64,000 bases of DNA from Sphaerolaimus hirsutus (taxonomy: Eukaryota > Nematoda > Chromadorea > Monhysterida > Sphaerolaimidae), in assembly GCA_964036195.1 (NCBI GenBank), contig OZ038454.1, positions 27,576,315 to 27,640,314 of the forward strand, written 5' to 3'. Position 1 is the stretch's first letter, and the number at the start of each line of letters is the position of its first letter. The translations under genes were made by a program, and so were the position numbers. Below are positions 43,601 through 55,600 of the stretch, in pieces. The notes beneath the pieces were generated by a model that was not told the DNA's origin, made no database searches, and saw only the letters and a list, made by a program, of their open reading frames with translations.

Positions 43601-46600
43601 TGAAAAAGTAGAATTTTCCGGTCACTTTCTGGTCTCACCCCGGGAAGGGGAGGGGGGCTGCAGCCCCCCCCCCCTGGATACGGCCCTGGTTTTGAGGATT
43701 TCATGCCCGCGGGGGTTCAGATAAATGGTGAATGGAGGAACAGGGGCCAGTCCCGCAAAATGAGAAGTGAGAAGTGAAATGGCAAAGGCGGAGTAAAACC
43801 GCAAAGGCGAAGTGAAACGGCAAGTGAATTGGCAAAAGCGAAGTAAACAAATAAAAAGAAAAATTTATTGCTCTTCGATTTTGCCATTTCACTTGCCATT
43901 TCACTTCGCCTTTGCGCTTTTACTTCGCCTTTGCCATTCACTTCTCATTTTGCGGAACTGGCACCAGATAGATTTAACATGCCCCGCCCACGAGATCCTA
44001 CTGCTAAAAATATTTTTCTTCATTTTCGTATTTATTTATTTGTTTCACAGAGAATAAACACGAATAAATGCATCCTCATTGCAAACTCAAACGCGGGTCA
44101 GACGTATTTATCAGTTGACCACGGGTTGACTTGTGTGGTCAAATTCATAAATGTAAGAGTGGTGTTACGGGTTCTCTATACGGTAACATTGCTTTCGCCA
44201 TTGTTTAGTGATGCAAAAGCGCCAGCGCGATGGCGCTTGGTGCATTATATTTCTGTAGCGCCTTTTACAAAAGAGCTTGACTGTGGCGCCAGTATAAAAA
44301 AGCGCAGCAGCGTTCTTGGTGGTGTTCTCCAATCGTCACAATCTGAATGGTCATCTTTTTAATGGTCAGACATAGACCCTGTGCCACTTGGCATGTAAAC
44401 CCGCATGGCATGTAGAACCGGTGGTCATGTATTTCTACCCGGCAATCACGTAGCGGGGCGTAAGTGCCAAGCGGGCAGGCTACATGCCAATCGGGTCCAC
44501 ATGCCCACTAACGTGCACCGCAAACTGCGATGTGATAATATTTTTATTGGTCATAATTCCAGCCGTGAACTGCAGCTAACTAATATTTTAATTGACCTCA
44601 CAAGCACGCGGTGCAATATTATGTTAATTGCTCACACCAGCCGCGAACTACGGTAACCGTATTCATATTTATCCCTATTTCCCCGCTAGTTTACAACCAA
44701 AAATTTCGCAACTCATAAATCCGTTTTGAACACATTGAGTTTACCAGACTGTATAATATTCTTGTCTGCCCAGTGTAGTTTACAGTCTCTTCATTCCTGT
44801 AAACTCTAAACGCACTGCTATGTGCCAGCTGTGTCTACATACCTGGCAGGTATAAAAATTTACGTGCCCGCTAGGTCTACATGCCAAGCGGGTTTACGTG
44901 CCAAGCAAGCCTGTGTCCAGGCATAGTGGTGGCATGTGTTTTTAAACCGTTTTTACTTATAACTGTGAAATTATTGCTGAGTGGATGCTGAACTGAATAC
45001 CCAATCAGAAAGTTGAAAGAAGGGTAAATTTGGTCGTAAGAGGTAAAAATTAATTACAAATTACAAAGGTTACAAATTAATTATTTAACTTGTTACTTCT
45101 CATTTTACTTCTGCTTATTATTATCACTTCAGAATTTTTTTCTCATTTAATTTTTTTACTTCTCATCTCTTAGTTGTGTGTTTTTTTACTTCCCCACCGC
45201 GCAATTTCCCCCCTGGTGCCATAGAATCTCTGAATCTGACCAAATTCTTGGCGCATGGCGCCATTTTCCATTGGCGCCCTTGTGTTTCCGCTGTTTTACA
45301 TTTCTACTCATGCTGTATTTACTCTTTTAGTGCACCGTGACCGAGTGCAAACGTACTCTACGTGTAAATATAATAGTGATAATGATCAGAATGTCTGACG
45401 CGATGAAATTTGGGCCACGCTGCAAGAGTTAAGACATGAGGGTTTTATCTAGGGTGTCAAAAAAATTTTTTTACGGAAAACGGAAAGGTAAATTTTTTTC
45501 ACTTTACGGAAAACGGAAAGGTAAAAAAAAATTTCTGCCTGAAAACGGAAAACGGAAAGGTAAAAAAATTTCATACAACGGAAAACGGAAAGGTAAAAAA
45601 AATTGTCGGCCGGAAAACGGAAAAATGAAATGCCAGAAAACGGAAAGCAAAATTTTCATGGAAACGGAAAAAATAAAGTGAAATTAGCACGGTAATAGAC
45701 AAATTTGCAGAAGGAAAACCTGCATGCAGGTTTGCCTGTTTGGCTTTGATTGTGGTAGCTGTACATTCTGCAACTATGGATCATGCCTGTTACTTCACTT
45801 GTAGTTCAAGCTTAACTGAACCAACAAAAATTCATCAAAAAGTAGCCATAGTGGCCATAGGAAAGGAAAACCTATGACAATTTCACAGTCTAGAAGCAGT
45901 GGGAATCACTGATGACCCCTATGCATATGATGACAACATTGCAGAGGAGATGATAATAAATAGCATAAAATTCAACAACAACAACAAACAATACTATATT
46001 GACTGGCCGTATAAAGAGAGTATCAGTAACCTGCCCACGGGAAAAGCAGAAGCCTTGGTGCAGTTTATATCACTGATAAGAAGATTCAACAAAGATCCAA
46101 ACTTATTCGAACAATACCGGAAAGTTTTGGACGACCAACTAGAAAAGGGAATAATTGAGATCTGTGACGACAAAACAGACAACAAGGGGATTCATTACCT
46201 GCCACACCAGCCAGTAATCACGCCGGGCAAATCGACATCATGCAGAATCGTGTACGATGGGTTGGCAGGTAAGCCCAGTTTCAACGAGTGCCTTTTTAGA
46301 GGACCAATTACAAACCGCATTAGCACTGGGCCTACTCCTGAGGTTCAGGGCAGGCAATCTAGCATTAATTGCCGATATTGAAAAGGCATTTTTGCAAATA
46401 GGATTGCATGACCAAGCTAGAGACTACACACAATTTTTCTGGTTGAAAGATGCCTCAAAACCAGTAACTGAAAATAACTTAACAGTACTTTGTTTTAAAC
46501 ACATACTGTTTGGACTTGTCTGCAGCCCAGCAATTTTGGGAGCAGTCATAAAATACCATTTAAATGTGACAATAAACAACATGAATGAATATGAAGAAAA

Positions 46601-49600
46601 TGAAGGGGAACAAAACCAGTTGGCGATGATAATAAACAACATTTATGTCAATAACTTCATCATGAGTGTCACGAATGAAGTTGAAGCTTTAGAACTATAT
46701 TACAAAGTCAAAGCTTTATTTAACCAATGTTCTATGAACATGAGGGAATGGCTGTCAAACTCCAGATCAGTCATGAATGAAATAGCAGAAAATGACGGGA
46801 GTCCAAAGGTGAAAAAAATTGTCACAGTGATGGGCATGAAATAAAATCACCAAACGGACATGCTGGCAAAATCAACACCAAAATTGCAAATTGACAGCAT
46901 CACAACACCAACCTGACAAAACTTGAATAAATTATTGGTGTCAGCATATGACCCAATTGGGTTCACAGCACCTGTTTCACTGACCCTGAAATCCCAGTTG
47001 TCAATGCTGCTCCAAGAGACAAAAACAAAACAATGGGATGAGCCAATTGAAGATAAATACAGATTGGAAAAACAATGGAAAAATGCCAGAAAACTGAAAA
47101 TCGAGCCAGAAAATGGAAAAATGGCCTGGTAAAACGGAAACGGAAAGGTAAAAATTTTTCCGCCGGAAAACGGAAAAATGGGCCGGAAAAACGGAAACGG
47201 AAAAGTAAAAAATTTTCAGCTGCCGGAAAACTGAAAACGGAAAGGTAAAAATTTTTTGGCTGCCGGAAAACGGAAAGGTAAAAATTTTTCAGCTGCCGGA
47301 AAACAGAAAACGGAAAGGTAAAAAATTTTCATGCGGAAAGGCGGAAACGGAAAACGGAAACGGAAATTTGACACCCTAGTTTTATCATCCCTCTACATAT
47401 TTTACACTTTACATTAGGGGGGTGGAAAAAATCAATTTTTTCAAACAGATTAAAATACGCTTTTTAAATCGTGGTATTTATATAGCAAAAATATGTGTAC
47501 GTCAAGTGTCACTGTATTGTTGTGTCTATTGTGGTCATATTATGTAGGTGGCTTCATTTCATGGTTTTTTAAGCATTTTAAGCAGTGATTTCTACCTAAA
47601 AATCATTTTTGTGGACTTGTGATGTATGCCGGCTTTCACAGCTGAGCTTTTTGCCTTCAACAGTAGGAATTTTACATGGAATCATGTCAAAATATGCTAA
47701 GAAGAGCAGGTGAATGGTATCAGTGGTTTGTCGGGAAAGTTCGTTCCGTTTCGGGATCGTCTCGCATTGGATCGTTCTGGACGATCAGTGGGGATTCAGC
47801 TGGGGTATATACCGTATTCTTCTAATAGAACGGCATACCTACAATAGAACGGCACCTCCGATAGAACGGCAGGTTTTGGCGCATTTTTGCGCTCACGAAA
47901 ACAATAGAACGGCAGCCTCCAATAGAACGGCACCTCTAATAGAACGGTGGGTAAAAAAGTTGATTAAAAAATAGAACGGCGCTCTTCTATACGAAGAAAT
48001 ACGGTAAACTGGAATTTATTCAAGCGTAAAATTTTACCGTGAATTGGTAGCAAGTAGCAATGAAAGGTTTACCACTAAAAAGACTATAAAACCAATGAAA
48101 GCAACCCCCACTGGCAATCTTTTTTAAATGCAATTATTAGTTTACTGAAATGATCAGTCCATGAACTGCTGTGGGACATCGACAAAATTTCGATCGAGTT
48201 TTCAAATGGGAACCCAGAAAATTCTTGCATTTTTTTGCGAATTAGGTCATAAAAGTGTTTACTGTGTGAGCTTATCAACCCTTCATATTTTACCATAAAA
48301 GAGATACCTTTGTTTGCGCATTTTAAACGTTTTTTTGTCATTCGAATATATTTCTGCACTCTTCACAACGATCGGTTGACCTTGAACTTACCGCAGCCAG
48401 GTCCAGATTTTCTACCGTGTTTTTGTAAATTTAAGTTTTTGTGTACGTGAAATATTTCAATAAATGTTTTTGTAGGGCGTTTTTGACCACGAGAATCTGA
48501 ATGTGGGAAATTGAATATTGAAACATGTTACTGTCCTTGCTTTTTGAGTGTTTATCTATGACAACCTATATCTTTATCTATCTAGTTGACGACAAAAATT
48601 TCTAAAGCTGAAAAATATGTTTTAAACGCATTTGAGTTTACCGGAATGAGGTGTTTGTCAACTTCTTCTGATGGAAATCAAAAATTTTTCATTATAATAA
48701 ACTCGAATGTGATCAAAACAAACAGATTTATCGGTTTCATAATTTTCCGTTGTCAACTAGTATACGTAGGCACAATAGTGTCATCGAAACCTCTAAAACT
48801 TTAGTTCTTTTCACCCACGTGGCTAAGCCCGCTGACGAAAATTTTAGCCGGGTGTTTACGCTTTTCCTGTTCAAACAGTTGGCTGCGTCAATTTTTTCAT
48901 CATTTGTGAATTTTATGGAGCTACATCCTAAGTTCTGACGCAAACAGACACTTTTTTGTTGACCAGAACTTTCTTCAAAAAGTTTCCGTATATAATCAGT
49001 GACTTTATTGCGGAGTTAGAGGGTTAGAGCGTAAGTAAAAAATACTTTGATCTCATAAATTTTTCATGAAAATCCTGACGAAATAATACCCATCAAATTG
49101 GGATAGTGTTCAACTTTTCATCTCTAGCAGTTTTCATGCCCACGTTTTCATCCAAAATAGATCATTTTACACCCCAGAACATGTGTTTTTTCCATGCCGA
49201 GTTGTTGTGTCACATTTCATGCCGGAGTACACTTTACACAGGGTTTTTGAGCGGGGGGGGACTGCTTTTTTACGGGGGCCGGCGAACGGGGGGGGGGGGG
49301 GATCCCCCCCTAAAAGTTGCCCTTTATAGGGACGGAATGGCGTTTTGGCGCTAGCGCCATACCAAGGCGCCACGCCATGGCGCATTTGGCGTTGGCGCCA
49401 GCGCCAGGAACCGCTTTATATAATTGTAAATATGCATACATATACAGCGAAATTTGCAAAAATCTGTTCATTTCCAAGGAAATTAGTTTACAGGGGCCGA
49501 TCCGCTGTAAATACAATGCATGGGAAGAAATTGCTTTTTTTAAGAAACAGCGAAAAATATATATCAAAAGTTGCATTTTCCGGGACTTTTTACGTTTCAC

Positions 49601-52600
49601 CCCGGGAGGGGGGGGGGCTGCAGCCCCCCCGCCCCCCCCCCCCCCTGGATACGTCCTTGACTTTACATGCCGAAGTAGTACAGTTTACAAACCAAGGGGT
49701 CATTCTAAAACTAAAATAATTTGACACTATTCATCAAAAAAATCTACTTGGCGCCATTGTCTCTGATGCCCAGCGCCATTTTTTTGGATGGCGCCATTGC
49801 GCCTGGCACCATTTTTATGGCGCTTTTCCATCGCTAATTACAAGTAAAATGACCTACTTTGCATTAAAAGTGGGGCACTAAATTTGCACGTATACCATCA
49901 TACTCAGGAAGTAAAGTGACGCAGTATACCGTATTTCCTCGAATTACCCCCGGGGGGGTTATTTTTTCAGAGTGGAAATTTTAAGAGAAAAACGCGCAAA
50001 ATGCAACAATAACCACCATTTATAAGTTTTTACAGCCTTATATAAGGATGTAGATGGTATAAACGATGTTCTAACGTAACACAGTAAGTGTTTTGAACGT
50101 CTGTTATGCATTTCCCGCACGACAAATACATAGTGCCCATTTTGACGGGTGTATTTCGAGGGGGGTATTTCGAGGAAATCCGGTATGTATACTTTCAGTT
50201 CCCATTCAGTTCCTCAAAACGTGGTTGCCTACGTGCCGTTTGCAATTTAGTAGACTGAATACAGTCTACCGTATTTCTTCTAATATAAGAGCGCCGTTCT
50301 ATTTTTTTGTCAACTTGACACCTGCCGTTCTATTGAAGGTGCCGTTCTATTGGAGGTGCCGTTCTATTGGAGAGGTATGCCGTTCTATTAGAAGAAATAC
50401 GGTAATAGGTTGAACTATTTAGTGTAGTGTTTTTGTATTTCGTTGTTTATTGTTTGTTCACGGATTAGAATTTAGTTCGTGTAATCAGTAACTAGAACCC
50501 AGTACCAGAGTTGCGAAAACGTATTTACGTTTACCCGAAATACCCGGTTATTCGGGTATTTATACTTACGTTTACGTTATGCTTTCCAAAAATACCGTTA
50601 CGTTTTGTTACGTTTTCCTGGCACAATAACCCGGGTACCAGAGAAAACGTAAAAATATGCTACACAGAACTATATTGTTTGACGAATGTAGTGTATTATG
50701 ATGAGTTCAACATGTTCTAATGTTGAAGAGTTTGAATTCCGCAATTGGAGAACTCAAACACCAATTTGCAAGTGAAAAGTAAAAAGTTGAAGGAAAGTAT
50801 TTTTGTGAGGGAGAACTGCAATGTGAATAAAAAGTCGAAACATTTTTAGTGTTTTCTCATGACTGACCATTTGTCTTTTAACTCCCCATTCAACTTAAAA
50901 ATTTACTCTTCTTTAAATTTTTACTTGCCATTCAACTTGCCATTACTTCTCACTCATAATTTTTTTAGTTCTCCTGTTACGGAATTGGCACCTTATGGCC
51001 CTACACCCAGTAGTTGACAACGACGCAATATGTAAACTCCAATCACAATTCAATATCCCGATCCCATCATTCTAAATATATATAAAATACAGGTATTTAA
51101 GCAGAAAATGTTGATGGAGATCATATGAACATCCATAATGTTGTAAAAAACATTGTGTTTTTGTATTCTCTGATAACGTAAGCACTTAATGTAATTTTTA
51201 CGTTTACGTTTTATTTTACGTTTTCCCCGGTATTTTAAAAATACCTTACGTTTTAGTATTTATACTTTTGATTTGGAAAAGGTATTTACGTTTACGTTTA
51301 CGTTTTCCAAAAATACCAGTATTTGTACAACTCTGCCCAGTACACACGCGCACAAGTAACACTTTGGTTCCGCGCACACTAGTTTACGAACGAAATTTCG
51401 AGAACTGATAAGTTAGCTGTGAATGCATTTTAGTTCACCGGTACATAGTGTCCATTATGCTCAGTTGACGGATGTTGAAAATGATATTCTGGTGAACTCC
51501 AATGTTTTTCGGACACATTTATGAGTTTCTGAAAATAGGGCCGCAAACTAAATAGGTATAATTGTGTGTAAATGGCTCTGCGCACACTAGTTTTCACACG
51601 AAATTTCGAAAACTCATCAATGAGCTTTGAACGTGTTTGAGTTTTCCACAATGAGTCATTTTTTTATCTCCGTCAACTGCAGTTGACGGTCACCCCATTG
51701 TAGAAAACTCGAATGCGTTCTAAGCTGATTTGTGAGTTTTCGAAATTTCGTGTGAAAACTAGTGTGCTTAGGCACAATAGTTAAATTTGTTTCAAAATTT
51801 TTACATTTAGCTGTTTATCATTGGAGAACATTGGCTGTTTATCAAAACATCATCTTGTTATGTTATTCTGCATTTTGATAAAAAAAAGTGTAAATATCAC
51901 GTGTACATGTGTACATTGATATCACATTTAACCACGTGGTTCAGTTTATAAAAACGGTCGCAATTACACACTGCCATTATTCAACAGATCTAATTAGTAC
52001 ATGCAAATGTTGATTTCAGACCTATTTGCTTTGTGTTTGACGTTTGATAGATATTTTATTTGTTGGCTGAAATTGATATTTAGTTGACGCCATGTTAACT
52101 AAATATTTATGTGACGTTTTGTTATTTTCGTGGCAACGTTGAACCTCGTTGACGGGGGACGTCTCTGTGTTGTGTCATTTTTTCACAATTTTTATCATGG
52201 TAAATGGCAGATAAATACTATATGTCATTTTACCGGAATTTTCGATTCGCATATTTAACTAGAAACTGTTAAATATTTTATTTTATCAAAGGTTTTTGCG
52301 TGAGAGTTACATGTTTAAAAAAACGTGTAATAAGTAAACAAGTTTGAATTGTAAATAGAAGCGGGGATTCTGTAGTGACATTTTTCAGAATGACTTTTCA
52401 ACCGCGACAAGTCGATAAATCAATGGTGAATTTTCTTTGCGCTGTTATGAATGCGCGGTTACAATTTTTTATATTTAGGTACTTTATTCTCTAACTACGT
52501 AAGAAATGCGCTATAATTTTCACGCTCGCAAGTGTCCACTAGAAAAGTCGAAACCATCGATCCAAATACAATCGACTTCAGATATATTATCGACTCTCAC

Positions 52601-55600
52601 ATCAAATTCGATGGTGTTCGCTCTGTCAGCTACTAAAATGGGCGGATTGACGAAAAATACCCGATATTGGGTGTCGACGATTTCTTGCGACAAATCCGGA
52701 TACCCGGCTGCGATTTGTGAAGACACATTGAGGTCTGTATCCAAATACAGAGCGTCTGTATCCAAATACAGAGTGTCTGTATCCAAATGCAGACTGTAGA
52801 AAGAGATCTTCCTGTGCACATCGAGTTTTATGACAAATGAGTTTTAAAAAGATGACAAAAAGTGCACTTGTCCTTTTTGGGCAGCATTGATGTCGTTTAC
52901 AAAAACGCCCCAGGTTCGAGATGAGAATGATGATTTTTTATGGGAGCTTTTTACGCTGACTGATGCCGCTGTTTAGTAAGCTGATTTCATTCCTGTTGAC
53001 TTGACGAAAATTCCAAAGCTTATCAGTCTTTTTCAAACATATTTGAGTTGACCGGAATGAGACGTTCGTCAACTACTGTTGACATGTATTTATTAGCTTT
53101 GGAAATTTCGGTTGTCAACTAGTGTGCGTGGGCCTGGGCACGTTGTGAAGACGATTTTAGATGTGTTCGTAGGACAGAAATTGTAGAAAAATCGCTAAAA
53201 ACAGGTATATTTACCCATAAAAGATTTTTGAATGTGGAAATAGGCGAAAAAGGTGTAAAAATGGGTTATTTTGATAAGAGATAACGACCCCGTACTCCGT
53301 AGGAAAAAAACCGTTTAAAAAAACCCCGCGGCAATCCGAAACTACCTCCATCACTCTTCAACAACAACCCCCTTACAGCACGTTGTCGGGCTCGCGGAGC
53401 TTGGCCTGGCTGGCGGTGAGCTCGGCGGGCGCCAAGCCGACCGGCAACGGACCCGACTGGCAGCCGCCTGCCAGTGGATCGCACACGCCGCAGCACAATG
53501 TTTTGTGAGTGGGGGGGGGGGGTATTTGGGTGTGAAAATGGGTTATTTTGGGTGAATGATCTATTATTTGTACTTATTCACTAGGTGCTGGTTCAGGCGC
53601 AAAGGCTAAATACTTAACTACGCGGAGGGAAGCTATACTTTAATGAACAAAACATTATCATGTCGTCATCGTTAATGAAATACAACTTATTAAAAAATGA
53701 AATCATATCAAATGCATTTTTTTCGAGGGGTATCATTCAAGGGGGTATTTCGAGTGTCACTTGGATCTAAGCCAATTAGTAAACGGAACACTGACAAATT
53801 GTTTGCCCGGTAGCAACTTAAAATAGACCCTTCAAAACTAAAATACAAACCTCAAAATGCAGCCACGAAGACGCGCAAACGTCCGGAGGCATGAGCCAAT
53901 GGTTGGCTGGTTTGCTACCGCTCAGAACTAGTCCCCTGGCCGGCGGCGCTGCCGATTCTAGCAAACGGTTGGATATTTTTTTCATTGAAAATTGGCGAGT
54001 TTGTGTGATTGGCGCAAAATTAGGAATATCGCTTCAGATAGCTAGATAGCTGGCCAAGGGTCTGTGCCGGTGCGCACGTCAACCCGGTGCACATGTAGGC
54101 CAAATTTCCCGCATTTTTCCATCACACTCATTTATTAAGTAAATCAGCTGAATTTGAGGAGTGTGGAGAGCCACTCCCCTCCCCGTTAACCGGGCTCAGT
54201 AAACAAACAGCTCCCCGCTCAAAAATCCTGGATATGACTAGGGTTCAAACGATATGACTTTACGATATCGATATTCGATATTCGATATTTTTTTCTTAAA
54301 CTCGATATTCGATATCGATACGATATGGTACCTCGATATCGATATTTGATATTCGATATTGAAAAATGGTCGATATTCGATATTTCGATATTTTCGATAT
54401 TCGATATTGCGATTTGCTTTTGGTATAGCAAGGCATATTTCAAGTGGCATATTGTATTTTCATGTGGTTGCACACATGGTTAATCATCTCTTTACTGAAA
54501 TGTGAATGTTACATGTGATTTTAACAAGGTTTACATCACTCAAAAGTAGAAAATGGAAGAGAAACATGATGAATCAATGTGTATCAGACAAATAACAATT
54601 GGTAGATATTACAGTTCATACTTATAACCTAATTGCTTAATGGCATGTTGCAAAAAATAGCATATCAGCATTTTCTAGCTCCAAATTTAGCACTCCAACA
54701 AAAATAACATTATAAATACTGTAATTTTACTCATCAGATACAATACTATAAGCAAATCAGATCAATCATAAATATGTCAAAATGAAAATGAGAACTTAAT
54801 TTAGGGACACAATACAGGTTCGATATATCGAAAAAATGGTCGATATTCGATATCGATATTCGATATTTTTTCAAAATTTTCGATATCGATATTCGATATG
54901 AAAAAATGGTCGATATTCGATATTCGATACGATATATCGTTTGAACCCTAGATATGACCCTGCCTCCACGATCACCCCTCGAACAAACGCCCCCCCCGTC
55001 TACATGTGCACCATGTTTACATGGGCAACAAGTTCTCGCCTCTGGCCAATTGGGGGGGGGGGGGTGTTAGCAGACAAACTTGGCAAACTCCTTGGGATGG
55101 GGTAGCCCCACCAACCCCCCTACAACCCCCAATCTCCCCCGCAACCCCCACCCTGCACTCGCAGCAAGGACGACAGCAGCGGCGCGTCGTCGCAGCACTC
55201 GAGCAGCAGTTCCAGCTGCAGCGCGGCCGGCGGCGCCACCAACTTGGCCAGGCAGCAGGCGCTCACCGGCAGGACGTTCGACTCGTCGCCGGGCCGCGAT
55301 AGAGATACCCCGGATGCGGCCGTGCATAGAGATTCCATGGTGGGTTGGGTAGGGGGGGGGGTGGATAAAATTGTGGTTTTAAAAACGCCTTGATTAAAAA
55401 AAATCGATTTTTAAAAAAAGTGGAAGGACATTTGATGGATTTTGTATTTTGCACTGACATATCACAGCTGATTATCACATGGTAGCATGTAGAAATGTAA
55501 GGTTTGTCAGTAAAAAAGCAATAAAATCCTGGTATACATGTCTACCAGACATTTTGTTTTTCCTATTAAAAAAAGTTTCCATCCTGTGAATTTAAACAAC

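Larger units (their letters stand above)
41930..53378. other. 11.4-kb intron filled with transposons
   Basis: No further plus-strand exon of the flanking gene was seen. It holds TTGAC-type palindromic MITEs (about 42665-42830, 44688-44825, 48586-48770, 51376-51560, 51582-51767), the elements at 43272, 45450, 49239 and 50506, TA-flanked MITEs and a possible minus-strand exon at 52520. Confidence 0.6.
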
